From the NCBI GenBank assembly GCA_049323915.1, contig JBMOPC010000131.1:62001-126000 (forward strand): 64,000 nt of DNA, given 5' to 3'. How positions within the stretch are numbered: position 1 is the stretch's first letter; every line of letters begins with the position of its first letter. Both the position numbers and the translations under genes were made by a program. Shown one piece after another: positions 43,420 through 52,526 of this stretch. Origin of the DNA: BRHc4a sp049323915. GTDB lineage: Bacteria; Bacillota; Desulfotomaculia; Desulfotomaculales; Desulfocucumaceae. The notes under the pieces are model-generated. The model worked only from the letters and a program-made list of their open reading frames with translations. It was not told the DNA's origin and did not search any database.

Positions 43420-46392
43420 ATGAAAAGGTTATTCCGAAAGGTTTCATCAATATTTTTAATGCTGTGCGTTTGTTTTACGGCCGTTCCTTTTACGGCCCCG
43501 GACAGGGCTCTGGGGGCCGAAATCACCGCCGCCCCGGGGCCGGGGACTTACGACCGGTACCAGTACATCAAGCTTTATTCCACCGAGGGTTCAATTACTT
43601 ATTCCGTCTACGGGCGGGCGACAGTCCCGGAAACACCGTACACCGTTCCAGTGCCGATTGACGAGGATGTTATTCTGAGCGTGGATGCTACGGTGGGTGG
43701 GGTACCCACCCGCAAGGAGTTCTCTTACAAAATAAATCCCTATATATTATCCACCTATCCGGCCGAAGGGACCACGCAGGCGCCGTTAAACCCTAAAATC
43801 AACATTTATTTCGGCCGGAAAATGAAAAAAGACTTGCTGGAAACCGAGAGCAACATTACAATCACCAAGATCAGCCCGGCACCGGTTACTGATTTGTCCA
43901 GCACCGACTATACGGCCACTTACAGCGAAAGTACGGGCAGTTACAAGCTGGAAGTTGAATTGGGAGGGGGGGTAAACCTGGCCCAGGGGGCCACCTATAT
44001 GGTTTCACTGAAAAACATCACGGACAGTGACGGCAAGGCCCTCATGGGCAATAAAAGCTTCACCTTCACCACGGTTACCGCCGCGGAAACAGGCACTTAC
44101 GGCTGGGTGAGGACCGATAAACAAAGCTACGGCTGGGGGCAGAGCGTTATCGTCGACGGCGCCTATTACCAGGGGAACAATCAGGTGAGCGGGGCAGTTG
44201 ACCTTCAGGTCCAGCTGTTTGACCACAAGGGCGTCCGCAGGGCTGCCCTGGCTGTGGCCGGCGTCACCAACAGCAGGTTTACCAGTACTTACAGTCCCCT
44301 TGACAATATTCCGGGCACCTGGACGGTGAAGCTGTACGACGGCAGCAATCCCCGCCAGCTGCTGGCCATCACCACCTTTACAGTGGTTGAAAGCACCGTT
44401 ACCGCGCCGAAGGCCGATCCGGTGACCGGAACTTATTACGAGCCAATAGCCGTAAACCTCTCCACCACCACACCGGGGGCCGACATTTATTATACCGTTG
44501 ACTATGTTGAAAGCACTTTGCCCGGAACCGTGCCGGCAACCATACCCGACGGCAGTGTGGACAGTTCGTGCACCAGGTACAGCGGGCCCATCTCCGTATC
44601 GGCCCAGGGCAAGACAAGGATCAGGGCCGTGGCCATAAAGGGAGGGGTTAAAAGCGGACTGCTGGATGAAACCTATACCATAAAGGCGGAGCTGGGGTGG
44701 CTTAAAAGAAGCCCCAACGACGGCGACGGCAACATTCCGCTGAATACAGCCGTTTCGGTGACCTTCGGCCGGAGGGTCAAGTCCAACACGGTAAACATCC
44801 AGACCTTCAGGCTCAGAGAATCCGCCACCGGCACCGAGGTGGCGGGCAATGTGAGTTATAATGCCGAGAAAAGGACAGCCACCTTTATGCCGGTGAGCCC
44901 CCTTAAGCCCAACACCCAGTATCAGGTTATCCTGGCCGGGTACACCGGCGGGCTTGACACGGTTTATATTGAGGATTTAAACGGGGTCAGGCTCACCAGT
45001 GATGTGGAGTGGTTTTTTACCACCGGCGCCGACTGGATTATGGTGGCCGGCAGGCCGGTGGTCAACAATTACGTGTCGGTCAACAAAAACCCGGCCACAG
45101 TTGTTGTAACGTCTCTGGACACCACTTTGGTTACCATTAACAAGGTCCAGGCGGCGCCGACCGGTACCAACCAGTTCAAAGGGGATGTACCCCTTAAGCC
45201 GGGGAATAACACTATAACCATTGAGATCACGTATTCCTCGTCGGAAAAAAGCACCATTAGCATAACTGTCAATTACCTGAACCTGCTGCAGGTTGACGCC
45301 GAGGTCACGGCGGCAATCCCAGCCAAGGGCAAGCTGGAGCTTTTTGATAAGCAGCTTACAATGGACTTTCCCAAAGGTATGTACATGAAAGACTCCGGGG
45401 GCCTTCCCGTAAGTGATCAGTCCCTGGTGTTCAAGATATCACACAGCCCGATGCTGGACGGGTTCCCCTCGGTCAGCAAAATATTCGACATACAGCCCAA
45501 AACTGCCGGAGCCCAGATGAACAACGCCGGTGAGGGCAGTATTACCTTAACCTTCGACAAATACGTGTCGGCCACCAGCACACCCTCCCTTACCGTACTT
45601 TGCGACCCTGACGGCGACGGGGTGTGGGAGGAAAACCTGGGCGGCAGGGTGGACTCCAAGAAAAGGACCATTACGGTTCCCCTGGGGTCCTTCGGGCGCT
45701 ATGTGGTGGTCAATAAGGTATGGTCCTTCTCGGACTACACCCAGGCCGGCTGGGCGAGGCCCTATGTTGAATACCTGTGGGCCAAGGGGTACATGAGCCC
45801 CCTGCCCACGGCAGGCCCCGGGCAGTTTGGACTGGTTGACGCCCAGGGAATGGAAATACCAATCACGCGGGGCGAGTTCGCGGTGATGATAGGCAAGGTG
45901 CTGCGGCTGAATAAGTCCAATTACACCAATTACGGCATATTCTCGGACATGAGGCTGCTGGAGAACGCCAATCCCCCTTACGCCATGGTCAAGGATCTGG
46001 ACGGGTACTGGAAGAACATCGATGACGACGATTACAAATATATAGACATGCTGGCCAGAAACGGAGTCATCAACGGCAGTGTGGACGAATTCGGCAACCT
46101 TGTGTTTAACTACTACAGGTATATTTCAAGGGAAGAGGTGGCCGTGATACTGGCCAGGGCCATGAATATGACGGTGGAAGCCAACGACTCCAAGGTGTCG
46201 GCGGCTATCAAAAAGATGTACACCGATGCCGACACCAGCATAGGGGTCTGGGCGCAGCCCTATGTGCTTGCTGTAAGCAAGGGGTATTTCGGAGGATTCC
46301 CGGACAAGACATTCAAGGGCAAGGATAATTTCACCAGGCCCCAGGCGTCCAGGGTCCTGTACCAGGCAATGCAGAAGGCCAAACTTATGTAG
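43420..46392 (+). CDS. large S-layer protein with Ig-like, chitobiase-like and SLH domains
   Basis: A 990-residue surface protein. Signal peptide: KRLFRKVSSIFLMLCVCFTA, cleaved after about residue 32. Then a CHB_HEX_C-like module (PGPGTYDRYQYIKLYSTEGS), a Big_5-like Ig module (YPAEGTTQAPLNPKINIYFG), a second CHB_HEX_C-like module (PVTGTYYEPIAVNLSTTTPG), a second Big_5-like module (SPNDGDGNIPLNTAVSVTFG) and further beta-rich regions. Three SLH domains sit at the C-terminus (FSDYTQAGWARPYVEYLWAK; DDYKYIDMLARNGVINGSVD; ADTSIGVWAQPYVLAVSKGY). It would bind the CsaB-pyruvylated wall polymer and form or decorate the S-layer. GGGGGG precedes the ATG, and a strong terminator follows. Confidence 0.93.
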   Translation: MKRLFRKVSSIFLMLCVCFTAVPFTAPDRALGAEITAAPGPGTYDRYQYIKLYSTEGSITYSVYGRATVPETPYTVPVPIDEDVILSVDATVGGVPTRKEFSYKINPYILSTYPAEGTTQAPLNPKINIYFGRKMKKDLLETESNITITKISPAPVTDLSSTDYTATYSESTGSYKLEVELGGGVNLAQGATYMVSLKNITDSDGKALMGNKSFTFTTVTAAETGTYGWVRTDKQSYGWGQSVIVDGAYYQGNNQVSGAVDLQVQLFDHKGVRRAALAVAGVTNSRFTSTYSPLDNIPGTWTVKLYDGSNPRQLLAITTFTVVESTVTAPKADPVTGTYYEPIAVNLSTTTPGADIYYTVDYVESTLPGTVPATIPDGSVDSSCTRYSGPISVSAQGKTRIRAVAIKGGVKSGLLDETYTIKAELGWLKRSPNDGDGNIPLNTAVSVTFGRRVKSNTVNIQTFRLRESATGTEVAGNVSYNAEKRTATFMPVSPLKPNTQYQVILAGYTGGLDTVYIEDLNGVRLTSDVEWFFTTGADWIMVAGRPVVNNYVSVNKNPATVVVTSLDTTLVTINKVQAAPTGTNQFKGDVPLKPGNNTITIEITYSSSEKSTISITVNYLNLLQVDAEVTAAIPAKGKLELFDKQLTMDFPKGMYMKDSGGLPVSDQSLVFKISHSPMLDGFPSVSKIFDIQPKTAGAQMNNAGEGSITLTFDKYVSATSTPSLTVLCDPDGDGVWEENLGGRVDSKKRTITVPLGSFGRYVVVNKVWSFSDYTQAGWARPYVEYLWAKGYMSPLPTAGPGQFGLVDAQGMEIPITRGEFAVMIGKVLRLNKSNYTNYGIFSDMRLLENANPPYAMVKDLDGYWKNIDDDDYKYIDMLARNGVINGSVDEFGNLVFNYYRYISREEVAVILARAMNMTVEANDSKVSAAIKKMYTDADTSIGVWAQPYVLAVSKGYFGGFPDKTFKGKDNFTRPQASRVLYQAMQKAKLM

Positions 46393-46405
46393 AAATTTAA
46401 ACAAA

Positions 46406-46438
46406 GGGGCTGCCGTGATTTCCGGCAGCCCCTTTTTG
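46406..46438 (+). terminator. rho-independent terminator of the S-layer gene
   Basis: GGGGCTGCCG (46406-46415) pairs with CGGCAGCCCC (46423-46432), followed by TTTTTG. A ten-pair perfect stem. Confidence 0.95.
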
Positions 46439-46459
46439 TTCTTTATGGCTTGCGGTGTC

Positions 46460-46468
46460 TGGTATAAT
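46460..46468 (+). promoter_or_regulatory. extended -10 promoter of uvrB
   Basis: TGGTATAAT, a perfect extended -10, 23 bases before the TTG start. No LexA-box-like GAAC...GTTC is seen around it. Confidence 0.55.
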
Positions 46469-46490
46469 ATAAACAGGCAGGTGAGTACAT

Positions 46491-48518
46491 TTGGGAAAAT
46501 TTAATCTGATTTCGGACTTCAGCCCGTGCGGCGATCAGCCCCGGGCCATAGAAAAGCTTGTGGACGGCATAAATGAAGGGTGCAGGTATCAGACACTGCT
46601 GGGCGTTACCGGAAGCGGCAAGACTTACACCATGGCCCAGGTGATACAAAAGGTGCAAAGGCCCGCGTTGGTGCTGGCCCCCAACAAAACTCTGGCGGCT
46701 CAGCTCTGCTCGGAATTCAAGGAGTTTTTCCCGGAAAACGCAGTGGAGTACTTCGTCAGCTATTATGACTACTACCAGCCCGAGGCGTATATACCGCAGA
46801 CCGACACCTATATAGAAAAGGACTCTTCCATAAACGAAGAGATAGACAAGCTGCGCCACTCAGCCACCAGCGCGCTCTTTGAGCGCCGGGACGTCATAAT
46901 AGTGGCCAGCGTGTCATGTATATACGGCCTGGGCGACCCATCGGAGTACAGGGATTTGGTGCTTTCCCTCAGGGAGGGGGGCTTATATGACCGGGAAGCT
47001 GTGTTGAGGAAGCTTGTGGATATACAGTTCGAGAGAAATGATATGAATTTTGTCCGTGGCAAATTTCGTGTTCTGGGGGACGTTCTGGAGATATTCCCGG
47101 TATCGGCGGCCGAAAAGGCGATCAGGGTGGACTTTTTCGGTGACGAATTGGAAAGGATACTGGAGTTCGACGTGGTTACAGGCGAAATAATTGGCCGGCG
47201 GCACCACGTATCCATTTTTCCGGCCAGCCATTACGCCACTTCCCGTGAAAAGATGGAAAGGGCCGTGGTGACGATAAGGGAGGAACTGCAGGAAAGGCTT
47301 CAGTGCCTCAGGTCCCGGGATAAACTGCTGGAGGCCCAGAGGCTGGAACAAAGGACAAACTACGATATAGAAATGATGATGGAAATTGGGTATTGCAGTG
47401 GCATTGAGAATTACTCCAGGCACCTGACCGGAAGACAGCCGGGTGAGCCCCCCTACACGCTACTGGATTTTTTCCCCGATGACTTTCTCATGTTCATCGA
47501 CGAGTCCCACGTGGCGGTGCCGCAGCTGGGGGGGATGTACGAGGGTGACAAATCCCGCAAAGCGGCCCTCATAGATCACGGTTTCCGGCTCCCTTCGGCC
47601 CTGGACAACAGGCCCCTCAAATTCAGCGAGTTTGAAAACAGGGTAAGACAGATTGTATTCGTCTCGGCAACGCCGGGCAATTATGAAATGCAAAACAGCT
47701 TTCGTGTGGTGGAGCAGATTATCCGCCCTACAGGACTGGTGGACCCGGAGATATCGGTGCGTCCCACCAGGGGGCAGATTGACGACCTGCTTGGGGAAAT
47801 ACGCGGCAGGGTTGACAGGGGGGACAGGGTGCTGGTGACCACCCTGACCAAGAAAATGGCCGAGGACCTGACCGAGTATTTCAGAGAAATGGGAGTCAAG
47901 GTCCGCTACCTCCACTCCGACATCAACACCCTGGAAAGGATGGAAATTATAAGGGACCTGAGGCTGGGGGTTTTTGACGTGCTGGTGGGGATAAACCTCC
48001 TCAGGGAAGGCCTCGACCTGCCGGAGGTAAGCCTGGTGGCAATACTGGACGCCGACAAGGAAGGCTATCTCAGGTCCGAGCGTTCCCTCATACAGACCAC
48101 TGGCAGGGCGGCCAGAAACGCGGACGGCAAGGTGATCATGTACGCCGACAGGCTGACGGAGTCTATGAAAAAGGCCATCGGTGAAACCGAAAGGAGAAGG
48201 AGGATACAGCTGGAGTTCAACAGACAGCACGGCATCACCCCCCGTACCGTGAGAAAGGCCGTAAGGGACGTAATAGAGGCCACCCGGGCGGCTGAGGAAA
48301 GGGAATCTTATTCCGCAGCCCCTCAAGGCAGGAAAAAGCTTTCCAAAAAAGAGCTGAAGGCCACCATAGCCAGACTGGAAAAAGAAATGCGCGAGGCGGC
48401 ACGGATGCTGGAATTTGAAAGGGCCGCCCAACTTCGGGACATGCTTATAGAGATGAGGTTGACACTGCGGGGCAGGGACCCGGGGATAACAGTTCCAGGG
48501 GAAGAAAATGTCGTTTAA
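46491..48518 (+). CDS. uvrB: excinuclease ABC subunit B
   Basis: UvrB verifies DNA damage delivered by UvrA and loads UvrC in nucleotide excision repair. The 675 residues include Walker A in LLGVTGSGKTYTMAQ, the beta-hairpin region FVSYYDYYQPEAYIPQTDTY, helicase motifs FIDESHVAVPQLGGMYEGD and LLREGLDLPEVSLVAILDAD, LIQTTGRAARN, and a C-terminal UVR domain (ARLEKEMREAARMLEFERAA) that binds UvrC. The TTG at 46491 follows CAGGTGAG. A 360-codon open frame opposite is a shadow. Confidence 0.98.
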   Translation: MGKFNLISDFSPCGDQPRAIEKLVDGINEGCRYQTLLGVTGSGKTYTMAQVIQKVQRPALVLAPNKTLAAQLCSEFKEFFPENAVEYFVSYYDYYQPEAYIPQTDTYIEKDSSINEEIDKLRHSATSALFERRDVIIVASVSCIYGLGDPSEYRDLVLSLREGGLYDREAVLRKLVDIQFERNDMNFVRGKFRVLGDVLEIFPVSAAEKAIRVDFFGDELERILEFDVVTGEIIGRRHHVSIFPASHYATSREKMERAVVTIREELQERLQCLRSRDKLLEAQRLEQRTNYDIEMMMEIGYCSGIENYSRHLTGRQPGEPPYTLLDFFPDDFLMFIDESHVAVPQLGGMYEGDKSRKAALIDHGFRLPSALDNRPLKFSEFENRVRQIVFVSATPGNYEMQNSFRVVEQIIRPTGLVDPEISVRPTRGQIDDLLGEIRGRVDRGDRVLVTTLTKKMAEDLTEYFREMGVKVRYLHSDINTLERMEIIRDLRLGVFDVLVGINLLREGLDLPEVSLVAILDADKEGYLRSERSLIQTTGRAARNADGKVIMYADRLTESMKKAIGETERRRRIQLEFNRQHGITPRTVRKAVRDVIEATRAAEERESYSAAPQGRKKLSKKELKATIARLEKEMREAARMLEFERAAQLRDMLIEMRLTLRGRDPGITVPGEENVV

Positions 48519-48778
48519 GGGACGGCGCTTTCGACGCTGCAAAATAATTGTCGCAAGAGATTTCCTGCCAGCGGCAGGCTGTCAGAATAACAAGTAAGAC
48601 CAAGGTAAATAAGTAAATAATTGACATATTGGATACAGACAGCGTTTTTCCTGTTACAGACACTCACAGACACTTTTCAGTATGCCGACAGAGGGTGACA
48701 ATCATACCCCCTTGCTCCTCCCGCTTTCCTTGAATATAGTATGAGAAGGGTGTTTTCTATTAAAAGGAGAGTGGCGTA
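48519..48778. other. intergenic region after uvrB
   Basis: A 260-base gap with no gene. CCTGCC-AGC-GGCAGG (48568-48582) is a small hairpin. TTGACA at 48620-48625 has no matching -10, and TTGAAT at 48730-48735 is a possible -35 for the AbrB-like gene. Confidence 0.4.
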
Positions 48779-49096
48779 ATGAACAGCCAACTGGCTAAAC
48801 TAACCAGTAAGGGTCAGCTGACGCTGCCAAAGTCGGTAAGGGAAAAACTGAACCTGGACAAAGGTTCTTATATTGCCATATATCTGGAAAAAGACCAGAT
48901 AGTTATTAAAAAGGTGAACCCCAGGAAGCCACTGGGAAACGGGGATCCCATCCGGGACATGCCGGGGGTGTTTCATGACGGCTGCGGCAAGGATGACGGT
49001 TCAAACGAGAATAAAACAGAGAGCAGGCAGGAATCCATGAAAGAATGCAAAGTAACCTCCATCAGGGAGGCGGCCGGATGGAAGCCGTCCTTGTAG
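48779..49096 (+). CDS. AbrB/MazE-type DNA-binding protein
   Basis: A 105-residue protein whose first 45 residues form a swapped-hairpin AbrB domain: AKLTSKGQLTLPKSVREKLN then LDKGSYIAIYLEKDQIVIKK. The remaining 55 residues are polar and low-complexity (GKDDGSNENKTESRQESMKE). AbrB-like proteins are transition-state regulators or toxin-antitoxin antitoxins; no toxin gene follows, so a stand-alone regulator is more likely. AAAAGGAGAG lies 8 bases before the ATG. It separates uvrB from uvrA. Confidence 0.88.
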   Translation: MNSQLAKLTSKGQLTLPKSVREKLNLDKGSYIAIYLEKDQIVIKKVNPRKPLGNGDPIRDMPGVFHDGCGKDDGSNENKTESRQESMKECKVTSIREAAGWKPSL

Positions 49097-49514
49097 ATAC
49101 AGGGGTGCATGTAACTATAGGGGCGCTGAGAGGCTAGAGGGCAGGCCCGGGGGCTTCAAGGGGGTGCGCCCGCAGGGCGGCTATTTTATCATTAAGGAAA
49201 GTATATGCCACTTTAACGCACTAAAACACCTAAGTTCACAACTAGATTTGTCTGGGGTCGCCAAGAGGCCACAAGGCAGCTCTATTTATTGGCTTCCATT
49301 ATTCTGGCTGCTGGCTTCTGGGTTCTGGGTTCTGAGTTCTGTCGCCCGCAGGGCGAATTTGTTCTTTTATATATACCAGCAACCATACGGATGTTGGTTT
49401 TTTTTTTCGGTTTAAAAGCGGGGAATACTTTTTAGGGGGAACAGTTGTTCCTCTTGCCTGTTTGTGATATGTTATTATTGAAAGGGTACAACCACTAATA
49501 AACCGGAGGCGGCA
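49097..49514. other. repeat-rich intergenic region before uvrA
   Basis: A 418-base gap with no supported gene. It holds the palindrome CGCCCGCAGGGCG twice (49167-49179 and 49343-49355), a heptad repeat at 49302-49341 (CTGCTGGCTTCTGGGTTCTG then GGTTCTGAGTTCTG), and a hairpin followed by ten T (CCAGCA 49376-49381, TGTTGG 49392-49397) that can end the AbrB-like transcript. TATTAT at 49473-49478 may be the uvrA -10. Confidence 0.6.
49376..49407 (+). terminator. terminator downstream of the AbrB-like gene
   Basis: CCAGCA (49376-49381) pairs with TGTTGG (49392-49397, one G-T), followed by ten T. Confidence 0.7.
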
Positions 49515-52325
49515 ATGCAGGACAAGATAGTGATAAAGGGCGCCAGGGCCCACAATCTTAAAAATATCAATGTGGAAATACCCAGGGACAAACTTGTGGT
49601 TATAACAGGACTTTCCGGTTCAGGCAAGTCTTCCCTGGCCTTCGACACCATTTACGCCGAGGGGCAGCGCAGGTATGTTGAGTCTCTGTCGGCTTACGCC
49701 AGGCAGTTCCTGGGGCAGATGGACAAGCCGGACGTGGATTATATCGAGGGGCTGTCCCCGGCCATTTCCATCGACCAGAAGACCACCTCCCACAACCCCC
49801 GCTCCACTGTCGGGACGGTGACCGAGATATATGATTACCTCCGGCTGCTTTTTGCCAGGGCGGGCAGGCCTCACTGTCCCGGCTGCGGCAAGGAGATCAG
49901 CAGGCAGACCGTCCAGCAGATGGTAGACCAGCTGGTTGACCTCCCCGAGGGAGCCAGGATAACCGTGATGGCCCCTGTTGCAAGGGGAAAAAAGGGGGAA
50001 TACGCCAGGCTTTTTGAAGAAATACGGCGCAACGGATTCGTCAGGGTCAGGGTGGACGGGGAACTTAGGGAAGTCACCGAAGAAATAAAGCTGGAAAAAA
50101 ACAAAAAACACAACATTGAGATAGTTGTTGACAGGATAATAGTCCGGCCTGGATCTGCCAAGCGGATGGCCGATTCACTGGAAACCGCCCTGAAACACGC
50201 TGCCGGGCTGGCTTTGGTGGCTGTTTCCGACAGTGAGGAAATTATTTTCAGCGAGAATTTCGCCTGCCCCGACTGCGGCATCAGTATCCCGGAGCTGGCG
50301 CCGCGGCTTTTTTCATTCAACAACCCCTTTGGCGCCTGCCCCACCTGCACAGGGCTGGGGGTAAAGCAGGAGATTGACCCGGACCTCATCATTCCGGACA
50401 AGAATAAATCAATAAACGAAGGAGCCATACAGGGCTGGATGAGAAGCCAGAACTCCTTTGCCATACTGGAGGCTGTGGCCGGTAAATACTCTTTCAGCCT
50501 GGACGTCCCGGTTAAAAAAATGCGCAGGGAGGACCTGGACAAGATTCTTTACGGAACAGGAAGGGACTCTGTCAGCGTGGTGCTGCACGGTTCCGGCGGG
50601 CTCACCCACAACTACAACATGCCCTTCGAGGGGGTAATAAACAATCTTTCCAGGCGGTATATGGAAACCAGCTCCGAGTATATGCGCAGGGAGATCGAGC
50701 AATACATGGGGTCGAGGCTCTGCCCCCAGTGCCAGGGCACCCGCCTTCGCCCCGAGGCCCTTTCGGTCAAGATCGGGGGGCTGTCCATAGATGCGGTTAC
50801 ACGCATGACAGTGGCGGAGTCGCTTAGCTTCTTCAGGGGCTTGGACCTCACCGAGAGGGAAAGGTTTATTGCCAGGCAGATATTGAAAGAAATAAACGAG
50901 AGGCTCGGTTTTCTGTTGAATGTGGGACTGGATTACCTCACCCTCAACAGGGCTGCGGGCACCCTTTCCGGGGGAGAGGCCCAGCGCATCCGGCTGGCCA
51001 CCCAGATAGGCAGCGGTCTCATGGGGGTGCTGTATATACTGGACGAGCCCAGCATAGGGCTCCACCAGAGGGACAACCGAAGGCTCCTGGACACGCTGGT
51101 AAGGCTGCGGGATGTGGGAAACACGCTGATAGTGGTGGAGCACGACGAGGACACAATACGCCAGGCCGATTACATCATAGACATGGGTCCCGGGGCCGGG
51201 GACCACGGCGGGGAGGTTGTGGCCCGGGGAGGCCTGGAGGATATACTGAATACGCCGTCCTCTGTCACTGGCCAGTACCTGAGCGGCAAAAAGGTTATAC
51301 CGGTGCCCCGGCTGCGCCGGCCGCCCAACGGAAGGGGCATTGCCGTGCTGGGCGCTTCCGAGAATAATTTGAAAAATATAGACGTGTATTTTCCCCTTAA
51401 CGTTTTTGTGTGCGTTACAGGGGTGTCGGGGTCCGGCAAGAGTACACTGGTCAATGAGATACTCTACAAGAAGCTGGCCTCGACGCTTAACGGGGCCAGG
51501 GTCAAGCCGGGGGCCTGCCGTGACATGGCGGGTATTGAAAACCTTGACAAGGTTATAGAGGTGGACCAGTCCCCCATCGGTCGGACCCCCAGGTCGAACC
51601 CGGCCACCTATACCGGGGTGTTCAACGACATCAGGGGCCTGTTCACCCAGACACCGGAGTCCAGGGTAAGGGGCTACAGGCCCGGGAGGTTCAGCTTTAA
51701 CGTCAAGGGGGGGCGCTGCGAGGCCTGCCAGGGCGACGGAATAATCAAGATAGAGATGCACTTCCTGCCCGATGTGTACGTGCCCTGCGAGGTCTGCAAG
51801 GGACTGAGGTACAACCGCGAGACCCTTGAGGTAATGTACAAGGGGAAGAATATTTCCGATGTGCTGAACATGACTGTGGACCAGGCGGTGGATTTCTTCC
51901 AGCACCAGCCCAAAATACACCGTAGGCTCAAAACCCTCCAGGATGTGGGACTTGGCTATATAAGGCTGGGCCAGCCGGCCCCAGAGCTTTCCGGCGGGGA
52001 GGCCCAGAGGGTGAAGCTGGCCACCGAGCTCTCCCGCCGCTCCAGCGGCAAGACCGTGTATATACTGGACGAGCCCACCACCGGGCTGCACATGGACGAT
52101 ATAGACAGGCTCCTCAGGGTGCTGCACAGGCTGGTGGAGGCGGGAGACACCGTTATTGTCATAGAACACAACCTGGACGTGATTAAAACCGCCGACCATA
52201 TCATCGACCTGGGGCCCGAGGGAGGCGACAGGGGCGGAACGCTGGTGGCATCCGGGACGCCGGAGGAGATTGCCGCCAACACTGCTTCATATACCGGCCA
52301 GTTCCTGCGGAGGGTGTTGCAATAG
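49515..52325 (+). CDS. uvrA: excinuclease ABC subunit A
   Basis: UvrA is the damage-sensing ABC ATPase of nucleotide excision repair, 936 residues and full length. It has two Walker A motifs (ITGLSGSGKSSLAFDT and VTGVSGSGKSTLVNEI), two signature motifs (LSGGEAQRIRLATQIG and LSGGEAQRVKLATELS) and the zinc-finger pairs CPDCG...CPTCTGLG and CEACQGDG...CEVCKGL. GGAGGCGG precedes the ATG. Its separation from uvrB by the AbrB-like gene and repeats means the two may be transcribed separately. A 596-codon frame on the opposite strand is a shadow of this high-GC gene. Confidence 0.98.
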   Translation: MQDKIVIKGARAHNLKNINVEIPRDKLVVITGLSGSGKSSLAFDTIYAEGQRRYVESLSAYARQFLGQMDKPDVDYIEGLSPAISIDQKTTSHNPRSTVGTVTEIYDYLRLLFARAGRPHCPGCGKEISRQTVQQMVDQLVDLPEGARITVMAPVARGKKGEYARLFEEIRRNGFVRVRVDGELREVTEEIKLEKNKKHNIEIVVDRIIVRPGSAKRMADSLETALKHAAGLALVAVSDSEEIIFSENFACPDCGISIPELAPRLFSFNNPFGACPTCTGLGVKQEIDPDLIIPDKNKSINEGAIQGWMRSQNSFAILEAVAGKYSFSLDVPVKKMRREDLDKILYGTGRDSVSVVLHGSGGLTHNYNMPFEGVINNLSRRYMETSSEYMRREIEQYMGSRLCPQCQGTRLRPEALSVKIGGLSIDAVTRMTVAESLSFFRGLDLTERERFIARQILKEINERLGFLLNVGLDYLTLNRAAGTLSGGEAQRIRLATQIGSGLMGVLYILDEPSIGLHQRDNRRLLDTLVRLRDVGNTLIVVEHDEDTIRQADYIIDMGPGAGDHGGEVVARGGLEDILNTPSSVTGQYLSGKKVIPVPRLRRPPNGRGIAVLGASENNLKNIDVYFPLNVFVCVTGVSGSGKSTLVNEILYKKLASTLNGARVKPGACRDMAGIENLDKVIEVDQSPIGRTPRSNPATYTGVFNDIRGLFTQTPESRVRGYRPGRFSFNVKGGRCEACQGDGIIKIEMHFLPDVYVPCEVCKGLRYNRETLEVMYKGKNISDVLNMTVDQAVDFFQHQPKIHRRLKTLQDVGLGYIRLGQPAPELSGGEAQRVKLATELSRRSSGKTVYILDEPTTGLHMDDIDRLLRVLHRLVEAGDTVIVIEHNLDVIKTADHIIDLGPEGGDRGGTLVASGTPEEIAANTASYTGQFLRRVLQ

Positions 52326-52498
52326 CTCCAGGGGCCGGAATATAGAAGACAGGAGACAGGAGAAAGGAGACAGGATATAGAATGACTTGCGGTAAACATT
52401 ATGAATTCTAACTCCTACCCTGAAAATAGAACTCAAAACTCAGGACTCAGAACTCAGAATCCAGAATAAGGATGTCGGATTTCTTGCTGAAGTGTACT
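52326..52498. repeat. compound heptad repeat before uvrC (copy C)
   Basis: Two repeat blocks fill this gap. The first (52333-52382) has GGCCGGAATATAGAAGACAG then GAGACAGGAGAAAGGAGACA. The second (52421-52498) has TACCCTGAAAATAGAACTCA, then AACTCAGGACTCAGAACTCA, GAATCCAGAATAAGGATGTC and GGATTTCTTGCTGAAGTGTA. The second block is nearly identical to the complement of 1827-1905, including the unique non-heptad part. Confidence 0.9.
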
Positions 52499-52526
52499 TC
52501 TGAATTCTTATATGGTTGGAGGAGCA

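Noticed and set aside
47460..48542. 360-codon open frame opposite uvrB
   Set aside because: Same reason: shadow frame with no domain and no start signal.
49251..49285. tRNA-Gln-like 5' half (TGGGGTCGCCAAGAGGCC...AAGGCA)
   Set aside because: No anticodon arm, T-arm or matching 3' acceptor follows; at best a remnant and possibly chance.
49164..49415. 83-codon open frame before uvrA
   Set aside because: It is made of heptad repeat and terminator sequence; no ribosome site.
50409..52199. 596-codon open frame on the minus strand opposite uvrA
   Set aside because: Antisense shadow of a strongly conserved gene; no recognisable domain.
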